NCBI GenBank assembly: GCA_023460935.1
Contig: JAEWOI010000017.1
Coordinates: 1 to 64,000, forward strand
Reading direction: 5' to 3'
Length of the DNA: 64,000 bases
Source of the DNA: Actinomycetes bacterium
Lineage (GTDB): Bacteria; Actinomycetota; Actinomycetes; Propionibacteriales; Propionibacteriaceae
The position numbers were made by a program, and so were the translations under genes. The notes under the pieces are model-generated. The model saw only the letters and a list, made by a program, of their open reading frames with translations. It was not told where the DNA came from and made no database searches. Below, piece by piece: positions 7,103-14,489 of this stretch; position 1 is the stretch's first letter, and every line of letters starts with the position of its first letter.

Positions 7103-9214
7103 GTGTTCGACACCGACTTCGAGGACGCGGCCCTCGCCGTGCTGCGCCGGCTCGTCGGCAGCAGCGACGCGACCTTCCACGACGGCCAGCTGGCAGCGAT
7201 CGCCGGGCTGGTGGTCGAGCGGCAGCGCGCCCTCGTCGTGCAGCGCACCGGCTGGGGGAAGTCCGCGGTGTACTTCGTGGCCACAGCCCTGCTGCGGGCG
7301 GCGGGGGCCGGCCCGACGCTGATCGTCTCGCCGCTGCTCGCCCTGATGCGCGACCAGATCTCTGCCGCAACCCGCGCCGGCATCCGTGCGGTCACGATCA
7401 ACACGGCCAACGCCACCGAGTGGGAGCAGGTCTACGGCCGGCTGGCTGCCGACGAGGTCGACCTGCTGCTGGTGAGTCCCGAGCGGCTGAACAACCCGAC
7501 CTTCCGCGAGCGGCAGCTGCCCGCCCTGGCCGCGCGCTGCGGCCTGCTGGTCGTGGACGAGGCGCACTGCATCAGCGACTGGGGTCACGACTTCCGCCCC
7601 GACTACCGCCGCATCCGTGACCTGCTCGCGGACCTGCGTCCGGACGTACCCGTGCTGGCCACCACCGCCACGGCCAACTCCAGGGTCGTGGCCGACGTGG
7701 TGGAGCAGCTCGGGGCCGGCGGCCACGAGGTCACGACCGTGCGCGGCACCCTCGCCCGGGCCTCCCTGCGGCTCGGCGTGCTGAGGTTGCCGTACGAGGA
7801 GACCAGGGTTGCCTGGCTGGTCGACCACCTCGACGACTTCGCCGGCAGCGGCATCATCTACACCCTCACCGTCGCCCAGGCCGAGGACCTGGCTGCCCTG
7901 CTCGGCAGGCACGGTCACGGGGTGGCCGCCTACACCGGCCGCACCGAGCCCGGCGAGCGCGAGGAGTTGGAGGCGCGGCTGCGGGACAACCGGGTGAAGG
8001 CGCTGGTCGCGACGTCCGCCCTCGGCATGGGGTTCGACAAGCCCGACCTCGGTTTCGTGGTGCACCTCGGCGCGCCCAGCTCGCCCGTGGCGTACTACCA
8101 GCAGGTCGGTCGCGCCGGACGGGCGGTGGCGAGCGCCGACGTGCTGCTGCTGCCCACTCCGGCAGACCGGGACATCTGGCACTACTTCGCCACGGCGGCC
8201 ATGCCCTCGCGGGACGCGGCCCGGGCCGTGCTCGAGGCGCTGGCGGCGGCGGAGGGCCCGCTCTCCACGGCTGCGCTGGAGACCCTCGCCGACCTGCGCC
8301 GCACCCGGCTGGAGCTGTTGCTCAAGGTGCTCGACGTGGACGGGGCCGTCACCCGCGTGCGCGGCGGCTGGCAGGCCACCGGCCGGGACTGGCACTACGA
8401 CGCGGAGCGGTACCGCCGGGTGGCGGAGGCGCGGCAGCGCGAGCAGGGCCTGATGCTCGACTACCTGGCGTCGGACAGCTGCCGGATGGCCTTCCTGCAA
8501 CGCACTCTCGACGACCCGGAGCCACGCCCCTGCGGGCGCTGCGACCGCTGCGCAGGGCCGTGGTACGCCGCGGCGGTGGGGGAGCAGGCGGTGAGCACCG
8601 TCAGGGGCGAGCTGGACCGGGTCGGGGTGGAACTCGCCCCGCGCACCCTGTGGCCGACCGGCATGGGCAACCTCGGCGTGCCGGTGTCGGGCCGGATCGG
8701 GGCCGACGAGGCGCCGGCGGCCGGGCGCACGCTGGCGCGCTTCAGCGACCTCGGCCTCGGGCCGCGCCTGCGGGAGTTGCTCACCGGCCCCGACGGCCCG
8801 GTGCCGGAGTGGGCCCTGCGGCACAGCTACGGGGTGCTCAAGGAGTGGTTCGCGGAGTCCGGCCGGCCGGTCGCGGTGGCCGGCGTGCCGTCGCGGAGCC
8901 GCCCTCAGCTGGTGGAGTCGCTCGTTGCCGACCTGGCCGCGAGGGGCCGGCTCCACCACCTGGGCCTGCTGGTGGACGACGCCGGCGAGCCGGTGGAGCG
9001 CGCGGGGAACAGCGCGTTCCGGCTCCGCCAGGTGTTCGGCCGGTTCCGGCTGGACGTGCAGCAAGCCGATTGGCTGGGCCGGCAGGGCGAGGCTGCGGTG
9101 TTGCTGGTCGATGATTTCGCGGATTCCCGCTGGACCATCACCGTTGCTGCCCGGCAGTTGCGCGCGGCTGGGGCGACGTCGGTTATGCCGTTCACACTGG
9201 CGCTCGCCGGATAG
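7103..9214 (+). CDS. RecQ-family ATP-dependent DNA helicase with C-terminal phosphoribosyltransferase-like domain
   Basis: This superfamily 2 helicase has a predicted 3'-to-5' DNA unwinding role in repair. In order it shows Walker A TGWGKS (about residue 50), PLLALMRDQ, the DEAH box in VVDEAHCISDWGHDF (about 153), an SAT-equivalent TTAT motif, and the helicase C domain with LGMGFDKPD and QQVGRAGR. A RecQ-type zinc cluster follows (CRMAFLQ then CGRCDRC, about 455-485). The last 110 residues contain VLLVDDFADSRWT followed by an AARQLRAAGA helix, which resembles the PRPP loop of phosphoribosyltransferases, although the usual TTG is replaced. No HRDC domain is seen. GTG at 7103 is preferred because a TAGCCT hexamer lies 6 bases upstream, and an in-frame GTG at 7100 is possible. 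It diverges from the FG-GAP gene. Confidence 0.92.
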   Translation: MFDTDFEDAALAVLRRLVGSSDATFHDGQLAAIAGLVVERQRALVVQRTGWGKSAVYFVATALLRAAGAGPTLIVSPLLALMRDQISAATRAGIRAVTINTANATEWEQVYGRLAADEVDLLLVSPERLNNPTFRERQLPALAARCGLLVVDEAHCISDWGHDFRPDYRRIRDLLADLRPDVPVLATTATANSRVVADVVEQLGAGGHEVTTVRGTLARASLRLGVLRLPYEETRVAWLVDHLDDFAGSGIIYTLTVAQAEDLAALLGRHGHGVAAYTGRTEPGEREELEARLRDNRVKALVATSALGMGFDKPDLGFVVHLGAPSSPVAYYQQVGRAGRAVASADVLLLPTPADRDIWHYFATAAMPSRDAARAVLEALAAAEGPLSTAALETLADLRRTRLELLLKVLDVDGAVTRVRGGWQATGRDWHYDAERYRRVAEARQREQGLMLDYLASDSCRMAFLQRTLDDPEPRPCGRCDRCAGPWYAAAVGEQAVSTVRGELDRVGVELAPRTLWPTGMGNLGVPVSGRIGADEAPAAGRTLARFSDLGLGPRLRELLTGPDGPVPEWALRHSYGVLKEWFAESGRPVAVAGVPSRSRPQLVESLVADLAARGRLHHLGLLVDDAGEPVERAGNSAFRLRQVFGRFRLDVQQADWLGRQGEAAVLLVDDFADSRWTITVAARQLRAAGATSVMPFTLALAG

Positions 9215-9328
9215 CGGAAATCCGGGCATCGGCACAAGGCGACGCGCCGATTGTCCCGGGCCTCGGAAGGCTGGTGGGTACGGCCGGCTGAAGATCCTCC
9301 GGCGGGCGGTCCCGCGTCGCGGTGCTCT

Positions 9329-9346
9329 ACCTACGCAACCGTAAGT
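9329..9346. promoter_or_regulatory. Operator-like imperfect palindrome
   Basis: The site acctacgcaaccgtaagt has 7-base half-sites with one mismatch around a 4-base centre. It resembles, from memory, TetR-type operators near actinobacterial lipid genes. It sits about 30 bases before a good Shine-Dalgarno sequence that no longer leads into a normal gene. Confidence 0.35.
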
Positions 9347-9374
9347 CCTAGCCAGCAGAAGGGTCCGGACAGAG

Positions 9375-9491
9375 AAGGAGCCCGCCACGAACCGGGAAGT
9401 TCTGCGGGCACTGCCGGGGGGCAGCTCTCCGGCTCGGGGGGAACCGGAGTTCGGGGCGAGGGCTCGGGGGGAACCGCACGCCTCGCTGTGA
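9375..9491 (+). other. Possible remnant of a gene start (ACG in place of ATG, 34 codons)
   Basis: The box aaggag at 9375-9380 is followed, 6 bases later, by ACG at 9387 and an in-frame stretch that begins TNREVLRALPGG and ends at TGA 9489-9491. If the ACG was once ATG, this would be the front of a lost gene. The frame contains an internal RGEP repeat and matches no family that I know. It may equally be chance. Confidence 0.2.
9431..9476 (+). repeat. Two 16-bp direct repeats, 30-bp period
   Basis: The unit ggctcggggggaaccg is present unchanged at 9431-9446 and 9461-9476, separated by 14 bases. No third copy is seen in the region. Confidence 0.75.
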
Positions 9492-9542
9492 ACTTTAGGC
9501 AGGTGCCAGCGGCAATTGCAAGCCCTTTTCCCGGAACTGTGC

Positions 9543-9638
9543 AGCACCGATTTAGGGTGCTTTGGTCGGTCCCCCGAATTGGGGACAAAGACGGGTCCCC
9601 CGAAATGGGGACAAAGCGCGGTCACCCGTTTAGGTGAC
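9543..9638. repeat. Array of four inverted repeats at exact 26-bp period
   Basis: Four units begin at 9543, 9569, 9595 and 9621. Each has 6-base arms around a 6-7 base AT-rich centre: agcacc/ggtgct, gtcccc/ggggac, gtcccc/ggggac and gtcacc/ggtgac. The arm sequences differ between units, but pairing is kept in each. Centres are gatttag, cgaatt, cgaaat and cgttta. The spacing places every unit about 2.5 helical turns from the next. A row of dimeric-protein binding sites, a transposon end, or a series of RNA hairpins are all possible. Confidence 0.8.
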
Positions 9639-9722
9639 ATTTCGAGAGGGTGCCCGCCGGGCCGCGCTGTCACCGGCTGGTGAGGGCGGCAGCCGCCACC
9701 GGAGTCCGAGCCGGGGTGGGCG

Positions 9723-9728
9723 TAGAGT
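9723..9728 (+). promoter_or_regulatory. Possible -10 element for leaderless prfB mRNA
   Basis: TAGAGT ends 8 bases before the GTG start of prfB, and no Shine-Dalgarno sequence is present. The same hexamer at the same distance precedes the GTG at 47311. Confidence 0.45.
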
Positions 9729-9736
9729 AGACCCTC

Positions 9737-10846
9737 GTGACCGCAGCTGACCTACAGGCCGACCTGGCCGCTCTCGACCGGACCCTTGCCTCCATCGAGG
9801 CCGTGCTCGATCCCGGGGCGAAGCGGGCAGAGATCGCCCAGTTGCAGGACCAGGTGGCCGCCCCGGACCTGTGGGACGACCAGGAGAACGCCCAGCTGGT
9901 CACGTCGCGGCTGTCCCGGCTGCAGGCCGAGGTGGACCGCGTCGCCGGGCTCCGCTCGCGCGTGGACGACCTGGCGGTGCTCATCGAGCTGGCGGTGGAG
10001 GAGGACGACCCGGCAACCCTCGCCGAGGCGCAGAAGGAACTGAAGTCGCTGGCCGCGGAGATCGAGGCGCTGGAGGTGCGCACGCTGCTGTCCGGCGAGT
10101 ACGACCAGCGCGATGCCCTGGTGACGATCCGTTCCGAAGCAGGCGGTGTGGACGCTGCGGACTTCGCAGCGATGCTGCTGCGGATGTACCTGCGCTGGGC
10201 CGAGCGGCACGGCTACGCCACCGAGGTCTACGACACCTCCTACGCGGAAGAGGCAGGCATCAAGTCGGCGACGTTCACGGTGCGGGAGCCGTTCGCCTAC
10301 GGCATGCTCTCGGTGGAGCAGGGCACCCACCGGCTCGTCCGGATCAGCCCGTTCGACAACCAGGGCCGGCGCCAGACTTCTTTCGCCGGCGTCGACGTGC
10401 TGCCGGTGACCGAGGACACCGACCACATCGACATCCCCGAGGCCGACATCAGGGTGGACGTGTTCCGCTCGTCGGGCCCCGGCGGCCAGAGCGTGAACAC
10501 CACCGATTCCGCGGTCCGGATCACCCACCTGCCCACCGGCCTGGTGGTCTCCTGCCAGAACGAGAAGTCCCAGCTGCAGAACAAGGCCGCGGCCCTGCGC
10601 GTCCTGCAGTCACGGCTGCTCGAGCGGGCGCGCGCGGAGAAAGAGGCCGAGATGCGCGAGCTCAAGGGCGAGGGCGGCAACTCCTGGGGCTCGCAGATGC
10701 GCTCCTACGTGCTGCACCCCTACCAGATGGTCAAGGACCTGCGCACGGACTACGAGGTGGGCAACCCCGAGGCCGTCTTCGACGGTGACATCGACGGGTT
10801 CATCGACGCCGGCGTGCGCTGGCGCCGCCAGTCCGGGGAGCGCTGA
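9737..10846 (+). CDS. prfB: Peptide chain release factor 2
   Basis: RF2 recognises UGA and UAA in the ribosomal A site and triggers release of the finished protein. The 369-residue protein has the helical N-terminal domain, the tripeptide anticodon SPF at about 204-206, and the catalytic loop with GGQ at about 249-251 (SSGPGGQSVNTTDSA). Length matches the family. The frame is continuous, so the +1 programmed frameshift known from Escherichia coli and many other bacteria is absent here. The GTG start has no Shine-Dalgarno box and sits 8 bases after TAGAGT, which suggests a leaderless message. It precedes ftsE by 190 bases, an order common in actinobacteria. Confidence 0.98.
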   Translation: MTAADLQADLAALDRTLASIEAVLDPGAKRAEIAQLQDQVAAPDLWDDQENAQLVTSRLSRLQAEVDRVAGLRSRVDDLAVLIELAVEEDDPATLAEAQKELKSLAAEIEALEVRTLLSGEYDQRDALVTIRSEAGGVDAADFAAMLLRMYLRWAERHGYATEVYDTSYAEEAGIKSATFTVREPFAYGMLSVEQGTHRLVRISPFDNQGRRQTSFAGVDVLPVTEDTDHIDIPEADIRVDVFRSSGPGGQSVNTTDSAVRITHLPTGLVVSCQNEKSQLQNKAAALRVLQSRLLERARAEKEAEMRELKGEGGNSWGSQMRSYVLHPYQMVKDLRTDYEVGNPEAVFDGDIDGFIDAGVRWRRQSGER

Positions 10847-10964
10847 GCCGGCGCCCCGGCGGCCCGTCCGAAGTGCCGGAGCCGCGGGGGTGCGACGCCG
10901 CCCGGTGGCCGGGACGCGGGCTGACACGCCGGGGGATGGGCTGGGTGGGCCTGTGGCCGTCGCT

Positions 10965-10970
10965 TACACT
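10965..10970 (+). promoter_or_regulatory. Possible -10 element upstream of ftsE
   Basis: TACACT within cgcttacactcc lies about 67 bases before the ftsE start. No convincing -35 hexamer is visible, so this is only a candidate for the ftsEX-smpB promoter. Confidence 0.3.
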
Positions 10971-11037
10971 CCTGCAAGGTCGGCCTTAGCTCCGGTTAAG
11001 GAAACTTCCCCACCGTCTACCCGGCCGGCACATCATC

Positions 11038-11724
11038 GTGATCAGATTCGAAGACGTCTCCAAGACCTACGACGGGCAGTCACGCCCGGCGCTGAACCGG
11101 GTCACCGTGGAGATCGCCAAGGGCGAGTTCGCCTTCCTCGTTGGAGCTTCCGGCTCGGGCAAGTCGACCTTCCTGCGGCTGATCCTGCGCGAGTACCTGC
11201 CCAGCAGCGGCCACATCCACGTCGCCGGCAAGGACCTCAGCCGGTTGCACAGCTGGAAGGTACCGGCGCTGCGCCGCCAGATCGGGACGGTGTTCCAGGA
11301 CTTCCGGCTGCTCCCGGGCAAGTCGGTGAACGAGAACGTCGGGTTCGCCATGCAGGTGATCGGCAAGCCCGCGTCGCTGATCCGCAAGGTGGTGCCCGAG
11401 ACCCTCGAACTGGTCGGTCTGGAGGGCAAGGGCGACCGGCTGCCGGAGGAGCTGTCGGGCGGCGAGCAGCAGCGCGTTGCGATCGCCAGGGCGTTCGTGA
11501 ACCGTCCGGCGATCCTGATCGCTGACGAGCCCACCGGGAACCTCGATCCGAACACGAGCGTCGGCATCATGCGCCTGCTCGACCGGATCAACCGGGCCGA
11601 CACCACGGTGATCATGGCGACGCACGACGCCACGATCGTCGACCAGATGCGCAAGCGGGTGATCGAACTCGCCAACGGAGAGGTGGTCAGGGATCAGAGC
11701 AAGGGTGTCTATGGCTACCAGTGA
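11038..11724 (+). CDS. ftsE: Cell division ATP-binding protein FtsE
   Basis: FtsE is the cytoplasmic ATPase of the FtsEX complex, which recruits and activates cell-wall hydrolases at the septum. The 228-residue protein has Walker A GASGSGKS at about 36-43, the Q-loop in VFQDFRLLPG, the ABC signature LSGGEQQR at about 139-146, and Walker B ILIADEPTG just after. The GTG start is used. ftsX begins 12 bases after the stop, behind a gaggagg box, so the two are translated from one message. The extra length beyond the ABC core is a short basic tail, as is normal. Confidence 0.97.
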   Translation: MIRFEDVSKTYDGQSRPALNRVTVEIAKGEFAFLVGASGSGKSTFLRLILREYLPSSGHIHVAGKDLSRLHSWKVPALRRQIGTVFQDFRLLPGKSVNENVGFAMQVIGKPASLIRKVVPETLELVGLEGKGDRLPEELSGGEQQRVAIARAFVNRPAILIADEPTGNLDPNTSVGIMRLLDRINRADTTVIMATHDATIVDQMRKRVIELANGEVVRDQSKGVYGYQ

Positions 11725-11736
11725 GGAGGCGGCCTG

Positions 11737-12642
11737 ATGCGGCACACCCTTACCGAGGCCTGGTCGGGGCTGCGGCGGAACGCCTCGATGGCGCTGGCCG
11801 TGGTGGTGACGATGTGGGTCTCGCTGACCCTCTTCGGCGCCGGGCTGCTGGTCGCCCAGCAGGTCGAGCGGCTGAAGGATGACTGGTACGACCGGGTCGA
11901 GATCAGCGTGTTCCTCTGCGTCCCCGACTCCCGTGGCGGCAACTGCCAGCCGGGCGAGGCAGCGACCGACGCCCAGCGCGCTGACATCGAGCAGGCGTTG
12001 CGGGGTAATCCGGAGGTGGCCGAGGTCTTCTACGAGACCAAGGAGGAGGCCTACGCGCAGTTCCGCGAGTACTACGCGAACAATGAGCCGATCCTGAAAT
12101 CGACCACCGTCGACATGATGCAGGATTCGTTCCGGGTGAAACTGAAGAATCCGGAGGAATACCAGGGCGTGGTGAGCGCGGTCAGCGGCCTGCCCGGGGT
12201 GCAGCTGGTGCAGGACCTGCGCAAGATCCTCGACCCCATGTTCGCCTGGCTCAACCTCGCGCGTTGGGCCACGGTCGGGTTGAGCGGGCTGCTGCTGCTC
12301 GCCGCAGCGCTCCAGATCGGCAACACGATCCGGTTGGCCGCGTACTCACGCAGGCGGGAGATCGGCATCATGCGGCTGGTCGGCGCTTCCAACTGGTACA
12401 TCATGCTGCCGTTCCTGCTGGAGTCGCTGATCGCGGCGGTCGGCGGGGCGCTGCTGGCCTGCCTCACCCTGGCGGCCGTGCAGCGATTCGTGATCGAGGG
12501 CAAGGCTCAAGCCGAGATCCAGACTATTCGCTGGATCGAGTGGTCAAATGTGGGCTGGGCGATGGGAACCATTGCCATCGTCGCCGTCGTCCTTTCTATT
12601 ATTCCAACGTTGATAGCGACCCGACGTTTCTTGCGGGTCTGA
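11737..12642 (+). CDS. ftsX: Cell division membrane protein FtsX
   Basis: FtsX is the membrane partner of FtsE. It transmits ATPase state to peptidoglycan hydrolases outside the cell. The 301-residue protein has a short cytoplasmic start, a first membrane helix at about 18-38, an extracellular domain of about 130 residues with an actinobacterial insert containing two cysteines (FLCVPDSRGGNC), and three further helices between about 180 and 298. Shine-Dalgarno gaggagg precedes the ATG. The last 100 bases (about 12540-12640) are noticeably richer in A and T, with codons such as ATA, TCT and ATT that are rare in the neighbours. The M23 peptidase follows within 20 bases. Confidence 0.96.
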   Translation: MRHTLTEAWSGLRRNASMALAVVVTMWVSLTLFGAGLLVAQQVERLKDDWYDRVEISVFLCVPDSRGGNCQPGEAATDAQRADIEQALRGNPEVAEVFYETKEEAYAQFREYYANNEPILKSTTVDMMQDSFRVKLKNPEEYQGVVSAVSGLPGVQLVQDLRKILDPMFAWLNLARWATVGLSGLLLLAAALQIGNTIRLAAYSRRREIGIMRLVGASNWYIMLPFLLESLIAAVGGALLACLTLAAVQRFVIEGKAQAEIQTIRWIEWSNVGWAMGTIAIVAVVLSIIPTLIATRRFLRV

Positions 12643-12659
12643 CTTGATTGGGGCAACTC

Positions 12660-13928
12660 GTGCAGGTGTCTTCCTCCACCGCACGCGGAGCCCGGGGTAG
12701 CCGCCTCGGCCCGCTGGTGACCGCGATACGAACGGTCTTGACGATGGTGCTGCTGCTCGGCCTGGTGGCCGGCACGGGCACCGCTGCGAGCGCCGACGAC
12801 CTGAAGGACTCCAGGGCGAAGGTGCGCAAGGCCCTGGTCAAGACCAAGCAGGAGCTCGCCAAGGACCGCAAGGCTGTGGCTGCCGCAGCCGACCGGCTGG
12901 ACACGTCGCAGGCGCAGCTGGCCAAGGCGAAGTCGCAACTGGCGCAGGTGCAGCGCAAGCTGGCCGCGGCCAAGGCGGCCGACGCCCGGATCGCGGCTGA
13001 GCTGAAGACGGCGGAGGAGGCCTTCGAGCGGGCGGCCGCAGCGGTGGTGAAGGCAGAGGCTGACGTGGAGCGGCAGCAGGCGCTGGTCGGCATCGTGGTG
13101 CGGTCGGCCTACCAGCAGCACTCGACCCTGGTGGGGCTGACCATGGTGCTCGGCTCGGAGACCGCTGCGGAGCTGTCCCAGCGCGTGCAGTGGTCGAACA
13201 CGATCTTCGACAGCTCCACCGGCCAGCTCGACCGGCTGAAGCAGCTCGAGGTCGGCCTGGAGGCGGCCAAGGGCGTCCGGGCAGCCGCCGAGGCCAAGCT
13301 GGCCGAACAGCGGCGTGAGTCCGCGGCGCACGTTGCGCAGGTCAGGCGGCTCTCCGCCGACGCCGCGGCACGCAAGGCCAGGGTGGCGACGCTGGTGGCT
13401 GCGAACCGGAAGCTGAAGGCAGCGGCGCAGCACGAGCTCGAAGCCACCAAGGCGCAGTACCGGGCGCTGGAGCGGCAGGAGGCGCGGATCGCTGCCAAAC
13501 TGCGCGGCTCCTACTACAACATCGTCAACCGCAACGGCTTCATCCGTCCGGTAGCGGCCCCCGCCGGGTCACCGTTCGGGCTGCGGTACCACCCCATCCT
13601 GAAGTACTGGCGGATGCACTGGGGCACCGACTTCGGCGCTGCCTGCGGCACGCCGCTGCGGGCGATGGCCAACGGGCGGGTGGTCTCCGCCGGCTGGACC
13701 AGCTACGGCTTCGGCAACTACACGATCATCAGTTACGGCCGGATGGACGGCGCCCAGCTGGCCAGCGGCTACGCCCACCAGTCCAAGGTGCTGGTGCGGG
13801 CCGGCCAGAAGGTCAGGCAGGGCCAGATCGTGGGCTACGTCGGCACTACCGGCCTGAGCACCGGCTGCCACCTCCACCTGCAGGTCTACCGCAACGGGGT
13901 GCGCGTGAACCCGATGCGCTACCTGTGA
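12660..13928 (+). CDS. Secreted coiled-coil M23 peptidase (probable FtsEX-controlled hydrolase)
   Basis: This protein probably cuts peptidoglycan cross-bridges during division. It has a signal peptide ending near ASADD, then about 230 residues of alanine- and lysine-rich coiled coil, then a C-terminal LytM/M23 domain. Zinc ligands are intact: H and D in MHWGTDFG, and the HLH in CHLHLQV, with a further His in GYAHQS. This is the EnvC/NlpD-like layout known to dock on FtsX, but unlike EnvC the catalytic residues are present. GTG at 12660 is favoured because gggg lies 6 bases before it. A TTG at 12648 in the same frame is the alternative. It is directly downstream of ftsX, so FtsX is the likely partner. 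Confidence 0.93.
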   Translation: MQVSSSTARGARGSRLGPLVTAIRTVLTMVLLLGLVAGTGTAASADDLKDSRAKVRKALVKTKQELAKDRKAVAAAADRLDTSQAQLAKAKSQLAQVQRKLAAAKAADARIAAELKTAEEAFERAAAAVVKAEADVERQQALVGIVVRSAYQQHSTLVGLTMVLGSETAAELSQRVQWSNTIFDSSTGQLDRLKQLEVGLEAAKGVRAAAEAKLAEQRRESAAHVAQVRRLSADAAARKARVATLVAANRKLKAAAQHELEATKAQYRALERQEARIAAKLRGSYYNIVNRNGFIRPVAAPAGSPFGLRYHPILKYWRMHWGTDFGAACGTPLRAMANGRVVSAGWTSYGFGNYTIISYGRMDGAQLASGYAHQSKVLVRAGQKVRQGQIVGYVGTTGLSTGCHLHLQVYRNGVRVNPMRYL

Positions 13929-14012
13929 CCTCCGGCGCAGCGCGCCGGTCGCCAGCCGCTGCTTGGTAAGGTGAAACGGCCGGGTCGCACCGATCGCCAG
14001 GGGGGTTCCACC

Positions 14013-14489
14013 ATGCCACGACCGCAGGGCCGCATCATGGTCGCCCAGAACCGCAAGGCCCACCACGACTACCACCTGCACGAGCGCTTCGAGGCAGGCA
14101 TGGTGCTCACCGGCACCGAGGTGAAGTCGCTGCGCGCCGGCCGTGCCTCGCTGGCCGAGGCGTTCGCGACGGTCGACGACGGTGAGGTCTGGCTGCGCAA
14201 CGCCCACATCCCGGAGTACGCCTTCGGGACCTGGACCAACCACGCCACCCGCCGCACCAGGAAGCTGCTGCTGCACCGCAAGGAGATCGCCAAGCTGGAG
14301 CGGGAGACCACGGCCTCCGGGCGAACCATCGTGCCGCTGGCGATCTACTTCTCCGACGGCTACGCGAAGGTGGAGCTGGCCATCGCCACCGGCAAGAAGG
14401 ACTGGGACAAGCGCCAGACGATCGCCGCGCGCGAAGCCGACCGGGAGGCGCGCCGGGCGATGGCCGTCCGGAACCGGGGCGCGCGGTGA
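14013..14489 (+). CDS. smpB: SsrA-binding protein SmpB
   Basis: SmpB binds tmRNA and fits its tRNA-like end into stalled ribosomes for trans-translation. The 158-residue protein shows the RKAHHDYHLHERFEAG start, the GTEVKSLRAGRASLAEAF block and the DRRE-rich basic tail. ATG at 14013 is chosen over an upstream in-frame ATG at 13971 because it has an aggggggtt box 7 bases ahead and gives the normal family length. The stop overlaps the GTG of the next gene by 4 bases. The ssrA gene lies 2.3 kb downstream on the same strand. Confidence 0.97.
   Translation: MPRPQGRIMVAQNRKAHHDYHLHERFEAGMVLTGTEVKSLRAGRASLAEAFATVDDGEVWLRNAHIPEYAFGTWTNHATRRTRKLLLHRKEIAKLERETTASGRTIVPLAIYFSDGYAKVELAIATGKKDWDKRQTIAAREADREARRAMAVRNRGAR

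Larger units (their letters stand above)
9215..9736. other. 522-bp intergenic region with operator-like site, dead gene front and periodic inverted repeats
   Basis: This is the only gene-free stretch longer than 300 bases. From left to right it holds an imperfect palindrome at 9329-9346, a Shine-Dalgarno-like aaggag followed by an ACG-started 34-codon frame (9387-9491), a 16-base direct repeat (9431-9476), four inverted repeats at 26-base spacing (9543-9638), and the presumed promoter of prfB. I see no convincing protein gene on either strand. The make-up suggests an old insertion or deletion scar, but no transposase remnant is visible. Confidence 0.7.

Noticed and set aside
9331..9588. An 85-codon minus-strand frame in the intergenic region
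   Set aside because: It is proline-rich and repeats only because of the direct repeats. No Shine-Dalgarno sequence and no family resemblance.
9543..9638. CRISPR array
   Set aside because: The 26-base units are not identical repeats with unique spacers. Each is a different inverted repeat with short constant-length gaps, and no cas genes are near.
6848..9673. A 941-codon minus-strand frame opposite the helicase
   Set aside because: It lies opposite a complete RecQ-type gene, has shadow composition and also crosses the repeat array.
9737..9820. Programmed +1 frameshift in prfB
   Set aside because: The reading frame is continuous from the GTG start, with no in-frame early stop and no slippery site.
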